Assembly (NCBI RefSeq): GCF_026212465.1
Contig: NC_080062.1
Location: 5,780,865-5,844,864 of the forward strand
DNA length: 64,000 nt
Direction: 5' to 3'
DNA from: Amaranthus tricolor
Taxonomy: Eukaryota; Streptophyta; Magnoliopsida; Caryophyllales; Amaranthaceae
Position numbers and translations under genes: made by a program. The notes under the pieces were generated by a model that did not search any database, was not told the DNA's origin, and saw only the letters and a program-made list of their open reading frames with translations. Shown piece after piece: positions 42,912 to 53,887 of the stretch (the first letter of the stretch is position 1; every line of letters begins with the position of its first letter).

Positions 42912-45900
42912 ATGTATCTACTCAGAGACGAAATTGTCCCTGAGATTGAGACCTCGGTTAATGAGCATCGTAGTTACGACAGTGAAGAGGACCAAATTGT
43001 GAGATACGAGCGTATGGCTGAAGACGCTCCACCAATTGACAATGATTTTGAGACTGAAGACGCCCCACCAATGGATGCTTCCACTACCAGTAAGAAAAGA
43101 AAAGGGCGAGGTCCTACGTAAAACCTCAAAGTCACAAAACCCATGAATTTGGAATACAATGCATTGGGTCAACCCTGCGGAAAATGGCGTAGGCAATATG
43201 GAAAACAAGTGGGCCTATGTATCCGCAAGATTTCCATATTACACGCATGGAACGAGGTTCCAGAGGGTTTGAAGAACTCTCTATGGAATGATACTGTGGT
43301 AAGCAACTTTACTATTTTTACTCATTTAGTTTCATTTTACAAGTAATTTAATTGACAATAATAAATATAACATTTTTTTGTAGAATCTTTTCCACATCGA
43401 GAGCGATGAGGACAAGAAGAATGTGTTTCTTTCAGCTATTGCTGAAAGATTCAGAGATTTCAAATCCAAGCTAGTAACTGGCTGGATTACGAAGAGGCGT
43501 GCCCGTACGACCAAAAAGGTCAAAACGGGAAACGAAGGTGGAGAGCAAGCACCTTCGAAGATGCCCTACGAAATATGAGGTCACATATCGAAGAGGGATT
43601 GGGAGGCCTTTGTTGCCAAAAGCACAACTCCCATAAAAGTTGTAAGTATTTCATATTATATTATAGTTTTTGATTTGAATTTACTTCTTTTGATTCAGTC
43701 ATTAAACTAATACATGGCATTCGATTTCTATTGATTAATTAGGAAAAGCATGGTAAAGCTTCTGATTCTGCAAGCAAAAGGAAGTTTTACCATCGCTTGG
43801 GCCAGAAAACGTACGATGAGGTCCGAAAAGAGTGGGTGGATGCGGGTTTATACCCCAATCAAAGTTCATCCACGCCCTCATCTACGACTACCTTCGCATC
43901 CGTGAATACTCCTGCTGGAGATCGGGTGCGTGATTGGTATTGCGGGCTTCATTCCCGAGATGCAAGTGGTAAATTTACCATTAATGCTCTGGGAACGAAG
44001 AAGGTTGCTGATGCTGTGGTGAGTTTTGAAATTATTAAGTATATTCTTGATTTGTTTTGTATTCTTTGGTTTTGATTTACTTATACTAATTGCTATATAT
44101 GTCACTTTTTATTTGAACAGATGAGCTGGAAGGAAAAAGAAGCTACGGGGGAGTTCACCCCAAGAGGCAATGTTGCCGCATTGCATATGGTCTTAGGGAA
44201 AGACCACAGTGGGCGGGTAGTCGGAAAAGGTGGCGTCCGCGTGGGGTTTCAAAAGGCATTCGGCAAAGAGAGTGTTGCTACTCAATCCGAACGGCTCTGC
44301 GGGATGAAGTAGCAACCCTCCGAGCAGAGATTACGAAGGAGGTTTTCGCCAAGCTGGCCGCCGTGTTGCAGAAGATGGAAGCACCCATTGTTGACTTGGC
44401 AAACCTGATTGTCGAGGATCAGGAAAGTTAACATGGGGATCCTAATGCTTTGGTCGAGCCAACAGCCGAGCCCATTACCCCCGTAGCACCCTGCCCATTA
44501 CTTTCCCTGAAGGGGAAAACCCCACACCGGAGACCACAAACTCCGTTGCTGAAAATCCGAAGCCAACTCCGGAGCCAGTGTTACAGGTACTTGGTTTGTT
44601 TTAAATATATAAGTACTTATTAATTTAAATTGCAACGCGTTTTAATATTTTATTATGATGCTTATCATACTAAACGACACAATTTTCAGGAGGCGACTCC
44701 TTGTTCTCTTTTGCTGCCTCAGTTAGGTGTTGCTAGTGATGGCGACTTAACTGAGGTTGCACATGGTGTGGCCTAGCAAACCAAAGAGGGCCAAACAGTG
44801 CATTCGATGCTTGTTACAAGTGGCCACATCAGTGTGACCGTGGAAACTATTGTAAAGGGGTTTGAAGATTTCTCACTCCCGGTTCCAATGCCAAAATGGA
44901 GCCTTGAGAAACTATCAGACGCCCTAGGTAGTTTCGTCACATGGCCATATGCTTGGGTCTGATTCACTAACATGGTAAGAATCATTTGTACCTTATTTAT
45001 TTTTATTTTTTTAATTGCATGCTTACACTAATTTAATTGTATAAATTGAAATAGCAAAAGAGTCCAAAGGAATCTTTAAGAGAGATCGGTTCCTCATCAA
45101 AGGTCTCAACTGGGTCAAAGTCGATGCCAAGCACTCCAATTTTGACTGATGCGGAGCTAAAAGATCTCTCTCAAGATTGCAAATGGCTGCACACTTGTGC
45201 ATCTCGCCTGCGTGAGGAAGACCCAATCATTCTACACCTGCTGAAGGAACAATACTGCTTTTTAGAGAGCTCGTTTGTAATTATTGGTTCTAGTGACATT
45301 GGGCAATTTTTGAGAGGAAAGATGCTGAACGTAGCTCTTTTCGATGTCTACATGAGGTGATGCTCATTATCGTACAAGTTAGGCATTGTTGTTTAATTGT
45401 TTTAATAACCGAATTACTAACAAAGTTTTCTTATTCGTGAGTTTAGTGTGGCTTATGAGGAGCTAAATTCTTGCGAACCTCCAATAAAAATTGGATGGTT
45501 TTTTCCTGAGTCGATTTCGGGTACTAAATGTGTAAATGATCCAGATGACATCAGAGCATACATTGAGACTGCTTTGACTAATTCCCTTGCATCTAAACAC
45601 ACGTTCATTCTGGCTCCATATACGGAAGAGTAAGTTTTATTTTTGAAATTGAACTTATCTTTTGATTTTTAAAGTCACCTATTCTCTAATTTGTTGATTT
45701 TAAATTTGCATTTGTAGTTTGCATTGGATACTTTTGGTCATATTTCCTTTAACGAACACTGTGCACGTCTTCGACTCATTACAAAAACCTCAAAGCCCGC
45801 CTCGCAACACAAAATTCAAAGCGTTGTTGAATGCGTACGTAATATTAATTATTTTACTAATTTAATTTAATTAAGTGTTATATATATATATATAAATAGT

Positions 45901-46821
45901 ATTACTTTTCCCATGCGTTTCAGCACAATGAAAAAAGTGCGTGGACAAATAGACAGCAATAAAGGTACACAAATTTGATTTTATGCGTTTTTAAACGTTT
46001 TTGGCACTTTTGCGCATAAAGTAGCTCAAACTTGGTTTGTTTTGCACGAAACTTGGCACACAACACTCTTTGGTATATATTATTGTGTTGAAGTGGATAG
46101 AATTGAAAATTATAGTTATATGCTAGAAATTACGTGTTAAGTTGCGATTTTAAGGGTTTTTAAGCGTTTTTGTCAATTTCGCGCGTAAAGTAGCTCAAAC
46201 TTGGTTTGTTATGTACGAAACTTGGCACACAACACTATTTGGTATATATTATTGTGTTGAAGTGGTTAGAATTGAAAATCGTAGTCATATGCTAGAAATT
46301 ACGTGTTAAGTTGCGATTTTATGCGTTTTTAAGCGTTTTTGGCACGTTTGCGCATAAAGTAGCTCAAACTTGGTTTGTTTTGCACGAAACTTGGCGCACA
46401 ACACTATTTGGTATATATTATTGTGTTGAATTGGTTAGAATTGAAATCAGTCATATGCTAGAAATTACGTATTAAGTTGCGATTTTATGCGTTTTTATGC
46501 TTTTTTGGCACTGACATCTATTTTCTCTTAGTGCTTTCGACAACCTTCTAATTCCGTTGATTGCGGCTACTACACTCTCAAATACATGGACGATATCTTA
46601 AAATCCGTAAAGGAGGTTGGAGTCGAAAATATAAATGCCGTTAGTATTTGTTACGTTCTTAATATTATTATTGGTAAAATCTAATGTTTATTAATCTTTT
46701 AATTTTATATTATATTATAGGTTTTATACGACATTTCGAGGGAAACACGCCTCTGAGAAGTGGAGAGATGCGCGAATTAAAAGATAAGATTGCCGTGTAT
46801 CTTGCTAATTTTTGTCCTTGA
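42912..46821 (+). pseudogene. CACTA second gene: Transposase_24-like region plus Ulp1/C48 peptidase
   Basis: The first exon (42912-) encodes an acidic stretch and KKRKGRGPT-stop-NLKV, then EYNALGQPCGKWRRQYGKQV, IRKISILHAWNEVP (plant Transposase_24 type). Later exons: AIAERFRDFKSKL, a stop at 43576-43578, KTYDEVRKEWVDAG and VLGKDHSGRVVGKGGVRVG. A frameshift near 44300 leads to RDEVATLRAEITKEVFAKL. After 45121: LTDAELKDLSQDCKWL, then the cysteine protease: HWILLVI (His 45722-45724), VFDSL (Asp 45773-45775), RQPSNSVDCGYYTLKYMDDI (Gln 46541-46543, Cys 46562-46564), ending LKDKIAVYLANFCP-stop at 46819-46821. All four C48 residues are present, but upstream stops make the whole frame defective. Ulp1-like domains in CACTA elements are known; their role is unsettled. 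The start and first 19 nt lie in the spacer, the rest in the right arm. Confidence 0.87.
45970..46510. repeat. 169-bp tandem repeat within CACTA second gene (right arm)
   Basis: About three units with period near 169 bp; GTAGCTCAAACTTGGTTTGT recurs at 46021, 46190 and 46359. Lies in the intron between the Asp- and Cys-bearing protease exons. Mirrored at about 33325-33865. Confidence 0.9.
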
Positions 46822-47019
46822 TAAATTGTAATTAGTATATAGATTTTTTAGGACTTTAATGTATATATACGATCGAGAGTTTATTATTACAAAGAGATTT
46901 TTGGTGATTATTTGTGATTATCATTGGATTATTATTGGATTATTCATTGTTATTACATTGTACATTATTATTGAAATATTATTAGTATAGAACGAAAAAA
47001 GAAAAAAAAATAGCAAGTA

Positions 47020-47235
47020 TTTGCTGCGGTCAGAGGCAAAACCGCAGCAAATAAGTGGGCATTATTTGCTGCGGTTTTGCCTCCGACCGCAGCAAATACT
47101 CCTCCTTATTTGCTGCGGTTTTGTGTTGACCGCAGCAAATAATGACCACTTATTTGCTGCGGTTTTTAATCGCAGCATTTAAAGTAGGCCATTTGCTGCT
47201 ATCACTATTGCTTGGGGCCAAAACCGCAGCAAATG
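47020..47235. repeat. CACTA 3' subterminal repeat array (right arm)
   Basis: Alternating TTTGCTGCGG and CCGCAGCAAA motifs (about nine), better conserved than in the 5' array. Mirrored at 32600-32815. Confidence 0.88.
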
Positions 47236-47253
47236 AGGTTTTTTCCACTAGTG

Positions 47254-48075
47254 ATTTCTAAGAAAACAATTAAAGTATGACAATTAAACTAATACAACTT
47301 TGTGATGAAGAAAGATTAAACTAATAATGAGAAAGTAAATCAATGACAAGAAATTAAAAGCTTACAAGAATTAAAATCGTGTTCAAATGGAGAGGAAGAT
47401 GAAGGAGGAAGAAGGAAAAGAGATTTTTAGTCTCCCTCCTTGTGCTCCTCTAAGGAGGCTTTTTCGAATTGTACCACTAAATAAACCATAAGAAGTTAAT
47501 TAAAAATAAAGATAAAAGAAAATAATAAAAAATTAAAGTATTAAAAATTGGGTTGCACGGATTCCAAAAAAAAAGCGTAGTCGGCAACCTCTTCCACGAC
47601 CACGCAGCCGAGTCGGCTTTTTTAGCTAATAATTTCAGCAAACTTCAAACGATCGTCATTTCTTGCTCGGTTATTGGAATTGGGCAAATAATATACCATT
47701 GGAGAGCTCTTGAAGTCTAATTTCTAATGCAGTAAACCTTGCATTATTGCATTCTTTCTATCAAAAGTTATGACCAAAAGAGTAGACATGTATCAAATTT
47801 CACCTCAAAACTTTTGCATTATAAACACACTTTTACTCTTTAGCTCATTTTCTTTGTAGAACATCTTCATCCGAGCTAAAATCCCCTTAGTAAACTCCAT
47901 GATCATTAAAACCATAAGAATTATGTTTAAAACGATCAAAACCACTCAAAATCAACATGAATAACCAAAACGAGTAAAGTAGCATAAATCTTCAAAATAA
48001 GCACGGAATTACTAACAACGACCATCATTAAAGAGTATCAAATGATATAAATAAGTGCACTACAAGAAGCCTATG
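47254..48075 (-). repeat. Repeat X, proximal part (right arm)
   Basis: Joined across the CACTA element to 37579-38171: together they make one interrupted X copy on the minus strand with ATT duplicated. Counterpart of 31760-32581. Confidence 0.65.
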
Positions 48076-48344
48076 AATGGCAAAAACTATAATTTATTGC
48101 ATTTGTATTCCATGTGAATTTTAAATAGTTTGAATTTTAATACCTCAGTTATTTACCAAAAATTGCAATTTTTTAAAACCACTAACAAGTCTAAACTGGT
48201 ATAAAAAATTGTCATATTGATTGTGTCCTAATTTAGTATTGAAAGTTAAATTTTTTTTTTATGCGGAAATAATCACCAAATTTAATTTAATTTGCACATA
48301 TTTTTAAAGAAAATATTTTAATTTGATTAGGATGATATATAATT

Positions 48345-48498
48345 ATACTTTACTTAATACACATTATGTTTAGATGAATCAAAAAAATCTCGTTTAATTA
48401 TGTTTTAATTTATAGATAAAAAATAAATTATAAATTAAGACTGATTGATGAATAGTATTTAAAACGCAAATGAGACGTTAGAAAAGAAACGGAGAGAG
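48345..48498. mobile_element. Stowaway-like MITE fragment (right arm)
   Basis: Mirror of 31337-31490; right end GAAACGGAGAGAGTA. Confidence 0.5.
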
Positions 48499-48814
48499 TA
48501 ATTGATTATCAACTCTTTTGTTTTCGCATAGCATACATATATGTATGTCCAAACAACTTTTTTTTGTTCACTTCAATGACAAACTTATGAATAAAGGACT
48601 ATTGATTTAAAAAAACATAACTAGTAAAAAACTTTATGAAATAACCCACAAAGGATTATAATAATTGTACCCAAAACCATTATTTATTAGCCAAAATCAA
48701 TACAATGATTTGGTAAAGCTATATATAGATGATAAATTTTGTTGTTTTACTTGTCAAAACTAAAACCATACAAGAGTGTCATTCGAAAAAATAGTAAATT
48801 TGGAAAAATAGATT

Positions 48815-49585
48815 AGAAGGTTTTTAAAGAGTAAGGGGTGAAACTTGCAATAATACTTGTTTTTCATATTAAAAAAAAAACTCATAGTGATAAAAATTTT
48901 GCAAATTAAAAACAGACAATAATTTTCAGATGCAATTATTTTATATTTAAAAATAATAGACCACCTTAAAATGAAGTAATTAAACTTAAATAATAATATA
49001 AATTACTTTGATAGTGAAGCCATTAAGAATGTGACAGAAAGATCGCTCATAGTTTGGCTTATCAAATCCGTCGGTTATATCAGTTGGGTCTAAACCAGCG
49101 GGTCATATATTTATTTATTTTTTATTCATATTTATATTTGTTATTAAAATTTTAAAATTAGCATTTTAATTATTATATTGGGCAAAAAAATCTGTAAGTT
49201 TGACTAATTTGACTGGTGTAGTTATAATTGACTCTAGGCTAGCTTTGGTAAACAAAGCTGAAAATTTGTGTGAATAAAAATTCAAAAAAAGTAATGAACT
49301 CAAGTATGGAAAATGTAACTAATTAATTAGGACATTAATTAATACATGCAAAAAAAATATCCTGTCCAGTTGAGAAACATGTAATCCAAAAATATTTAGT
49401 TTACTTTAATTTTGATCAAAAAATAATATGACCTTTTTTGGTTTTTCTTGGTAATTATAAGTCCTCTTGTTTGGTCTTTTTCCATGTTGATTGAGTATGA
49501 TAAAGACTACTCAACAATATTTTTGTCCCATGCAATCCAAAATTAAAGGTGATTCTGTACAGGATTTATCATGCATGAGTATTAA
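48815..49585 (-). repeat. Dispersed repeat D, longest copy (right arm)
   Basis: Mirror of 30250-31020; contains GATCGCTCATAG and TTGTCCCATGCAATCC on the plus strand. Confidence 0.55.
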
Positions 49586-49924
49586 TAAAATTAACAATTA
49601 TAAAAATTAGATATTAATAAAATTTATATTGAAACGAATCAAATAAGAATCTATTTGGCTATATTTTGAAGTCTAGATTAAAAATAAAATACAATTTAAG
49701 AGTTATCGTTAGAAAAAATCTAAAAAAAAGTATGTAGTAGTAAATATTGTGAAACAAATAAAAATAAAAATGATGTAGCAAGTATTACTTTCTTCGTTCC
49801 AAATTACATGCAATATTTCTTGTTACATGTTATTTAAGGCATAATTTAATACTAAGCATATTTATTTCCGCTTGACAAAAAATATGAAACTCGTACTTCT
49901 ATGTTTTAAAAACTAGACTTTAAG

Positions 49925-50900
49925 ACAAATTAAACAATATCCCAATTAACTGAATGATTTGCCTAATGGATGTTGGAAAATAAAAAGAATTTCAAATTTG
50001 GTGTTCTCTAAAACTTAATTCTCATAATAGTGTTCTCACAGGTACGGAGTTTTACTAAGCTAAATATTTGGTTTGGAAATCCTATCCTAACAATTAACTT
50101 AATAAATTGTAGTCATGATGTTATTTATCTTGTATTTTTTGTCTTATATTTTTAGATCTCTATGAATAAGAATGTTATTGAGTGACTTGTATAATCACAA
50201 ATTTGTCAATCGGCTCAATGGTAAACGGGTGATGTTACTATACTATGTTAATAAGAATATTTAACATATGCTATGTTGATGTTTAATTTGTTAGCAATTC
50301 TGCCAATAAGAATATAACTATGTTACGTTGATGTTTAATTTGTTAGTCAATCTGCCAATAAGAGTACTACTATGTTATACTGATGTTTATCAAATGACAT
50401 TGTTAAGTAATTCAACAATTGTCAGTAAACGATGATTGCTGCTACACTTTATAATACATTGTTAATGCACTCATAGTTTATTGTGATTGACAGTAAACGA
50501 AGAAGATGATAGCATTCACATCAAATTTCTACTGCACTTGATCAAAGCTTATATTCCCATCAAATTGCAAATCAAGGATAGTAGTTTTGACAAACATCTA
50601 TATTGATTTTGACTTTTGGACTTGATTGAGATTTTAGGTTGTATGTAGAAGTATTTTTTGGACGTTCGACTCTTTTTGTAAGACTTGTGAGATTTGTTTG
50701 AATTTGTTTAACGCATATATTTGCTTGATATAACAACATTATCCTCTTGCAGGTTTGGAATTACCAAACCAAAAAAATTGTAGCTTAATAAAACTATTTA
50801 ATTATATGAACACCATTTTGGGAATTAAGTTTTGGGAAACACCAAAAATGAAATTCTTTTTATTTTTCAACCCCAATTAGGCAAACCACTCCAATTAACT
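49925..50900. mobile_element. Inverted-repeat element with ~150-bp TIRs (right arm)
   Basis: Mirror of 28935-29910, with the same ~52-bp tandem core (about 50225-50390). Confidence 0.6.
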
Positions 50901-52404
50901 ATGTTATTTTTCATGTATAAGTAGATATTACATAAACAAAATATTAAATGAATAGTAAGAGTATTATTATGAGGAAGTTTAGGTAAATCAACGGTTATTT
51001 AGAAAAGTGACAAATTTTCACTATGTGAACTAATTTATTGAGAGATTTTTAGTGATTTATTTTATTTTTCTTATATTATTTATTTTATTTTTATGTCTTT
51101 TGTTGTTTTTTTTGGTGATTTGTATATCACATTAATAATTAAAATTTTCTTGTATTATTATTATTATTATTATGCAAATGTTGTAATAAATAATGAAAGA
51201 AAGACGAGTAATAATTAGAATGATATCTTTGTCACATGTCTTTTCCTTTTCTTGGCTCCAAAGAATAGTTATTATTGGTCTCTAAACGACAAGGATGTCA
51301 CAAAAAGCACACTCACATCAAGTTGATATCAATCTTTTTCTTTTCTTGGCTCCATTTAAAGTATAGATAGTCTTCATTCACTGACCAAATGCAAAAATAA
51401 TTTATTCTTTCAATCATCCACATTGAATAATCTAATTTATTAATTATTTTATAATAATTTTATATTTAATATATATTTGCTCCCAGCATGCTCTATAGAT
51501 GAGGGATGGGGTGGTGTTATGGTGGATTACGGGGTGAGGTTATGGTGGTTTAGGTCATTGGGTATGGTAAGAGAAAAAACATACAAAAGATTGATTATTA
51601 GAAAATAATCCAAAGGTGGGATCATTCGTAGCGAATGAATAAAAGGTTGGATTATTTTTGATAATTTTTCCTATTAATTATTAATTAAATGATTTCGCAA
51701 TTAATATTAGACAAGTTGTTTATTATGATCGTCTCATCATAAGACGACTTAATATGATTTGGTTCAAAAACTAAAAGTGTTGGTTACTTTTTCAGTTTCA
51801 ATATTTTTTTTCTCTAAAATTACAGAGGTTTAATGTTTTGGGCGCTTGTATGGGCTCATTTCACAGTGAAATCGTCTCATATAAGACTTGCTACTAATAT
51901 TAAAATTATTAATTATTAATTAAACATCTAAACAATATAGTTAATGAATTCGATCACTTAATTAATTATTAAATGAATGACTTTGCAATTAATACTAATA
52001 TTATTAGTAATCACACTAAAATTATTTCATGCATACTAAAATAATTAAACAAAAATTATTATCAATTAACTAAATTACTATTATTAATTAACTAAAAAAT
52101 TAAATTAATTAATATTTATTAATTTATTAAAAACTAAAATTATTAAGTAAATAATTCAAGAATATTCATAAAAAAATAAAAAATTTGTGTTAATTAATAT
52201 TAATTACTCCTAATTAATTTAAAACTAAAATTTGATATATGTTTACTGTTTTGGCCATAACTTTTAATAGAAAATTCACATTAAGGCAAAGTTTGCAGCA
52301 CTAAAAACTAAACTTAAAGAGCTTTCCGACAATATATTACATGTCTAATTTCAACAATCGAGCAAAAAAATAATGACGTGCTACCTCACCAGCAATAAAT
52401 AATA
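50901..52404. other. Repeat fragments, no gene (right arm)
   Basis: Mirror of 27431-28934; AT-rich, MITE-terminus fragment at about 51535-51674. Confidence 0.4.
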
Positions 52405-52571
52405 ATGAAAAATCATGCATGATGAATTCTTTACCATACACCTTTATTTTGGATTGCATGGGACAATGTGTGGTGTATTCTTTACCATATATACTCAATC
52501 AACAAGGAAAAACACCAAAAAAAAGGCCATATTATTGTTTGACAATAGAGTAAAACAAATAAATTTGGTGC

Positions 52572-53523
52572 TATATACAAATAAAAAATTCCTAATCAAT
52601 AACCGTGATTTGTAAATCATCACAAAAGACAAAAAGAATATTAATATTAAAATAAACAAAACCAAAAAAGATAAACTAAAATAACAAAATTCTCACCCTC
52701 CTATCACATCCTACCACATAAGGGTGATTTATTAACTTCACAAATAATCGTTATTTACTAAGACCTTCTAAAATGAAAGCCTCAAAGAGGTTCAACAATA
52801 AAAACAAATGAAAAATATAAGCAAAAGATAAACACAAGTGTATATGAGGTATCTTGGATACCTCCCCCTCAAATATGGTTTTATTAGATTGAAATTCAAC
52901 AATTACAATGTAATAAACCTCCCCTTATCTTGAGAACAATTCTCTCAAGTCACAAAATACTAGTACAAAGTAAGAACACTCTCAAGTTTCTAACAATGCA
53001 CTAGTCTTTGTTCTATGAATGATACTCCCTTTTATAGTGGAAGGTGAGCATCATTCTTCACTATAAAGCACATTTAACACCCCAATTAACTATGACAATG
53101 AACATCTAAATAAACACTAGAGTAATACACCATATTGTTGCACAATTACTACAAATTCTGACCAAAACAGAATCCAATGCTGACTGCTCGACTCTTATTC
53201 GATCGTGCCACTACCTTGCTCGGTCGAGCGAGCCTCCCGTAAAGCTACTGACTTGTTCTGACCATTCTGCTCAACCCACTCACTCCTCGCTCGACCCCGC
53301 CATGTTCGCTCGACCGGTCAAGTGAAGCTACTAACTCCCCCTCTCTTGTTGCTTTGACTAAGCAACCAACATCGAACATTCCAAACCTTAAACACACATT
53401 TTTATTAACCCTCTCCAAAGTACAAGACAAAACATATTCGATTAAATGTTCAAAATTAACGTCATTATTAAGACTATTGGCAATTGCTTTAACAACTTCT
53501 CATAAACAAATACTTAGATTTTA
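52572..53523 (-). mobile_element. LTR-like insertion with promoter in repeat D (right arm)
   Basis: Mirror of 26312-27263; TATA box reads CTCCCTTTTATAG on the plus strand near 53024. Confidence 0.5.
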
Positions 53524-53887
53524 GTGCAACTTGCATGTTTCTCATCTGTCACACTCCCACTTCTCCTTTTTGGGAAAGCCGACTTACAACAACTAGACAG
53601 GATACTCTCTTTTATTGCATTTGTATTATTTTTCAGTTTGGTTTGTCTCACTTAATTTGTATTATTTTTACTTTTGGATAATGAGTTATTATTTTTTAAT
53701 CTCATCCATATATTTTAATTCTCTTTTAATTTTATGTATACAATTTATTTTTTCTTTAATATAATTCAAAAAGGACAGATCACTATTTCCTTTAATGTCC
53801 TAATTGATTAGTTATATTTCCATATTTGAAATTAGTTAAAACACTTTTTATTATTCACACATGTCTTTAACTTTTAATATCCCTACC

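Larger units (their letters stand above)
38172..47253 (+). mobile_element. CACTA (En/Spm) transposon, complete
   Basis: 5' end CGGTAGTGGAAAAAAAC, 3' end GGTTTTTTCCACTAGTG; ATT on both sides (38169-38171, 47254-47256) is the 3-bp duplication typical of CACTA elements. A diverged unoccupied target at 63613-64000 has a single copy (AGA-AAT-TGTC). 5' and 3' subterminal regions (38205-38450, 47020-47235) carry arrays of TTTGCTGCGG / CCGCAGCAAA in both orientations. Two genes in the same direction: TNP2-like transposase and a Transposase_24/Ulp1 gene. The 5' terminus reads CGGTA instead of CACTA and both genes are broken, so it is inactive. The palindrome's right arm starts inside it at 42931. Confidence 0.95.

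Noticed and set aside
45970..46510. CRISPR-like array
   Set aside because: The 169-bp units are contiguous without spacers, in an intron of a plant transposon.
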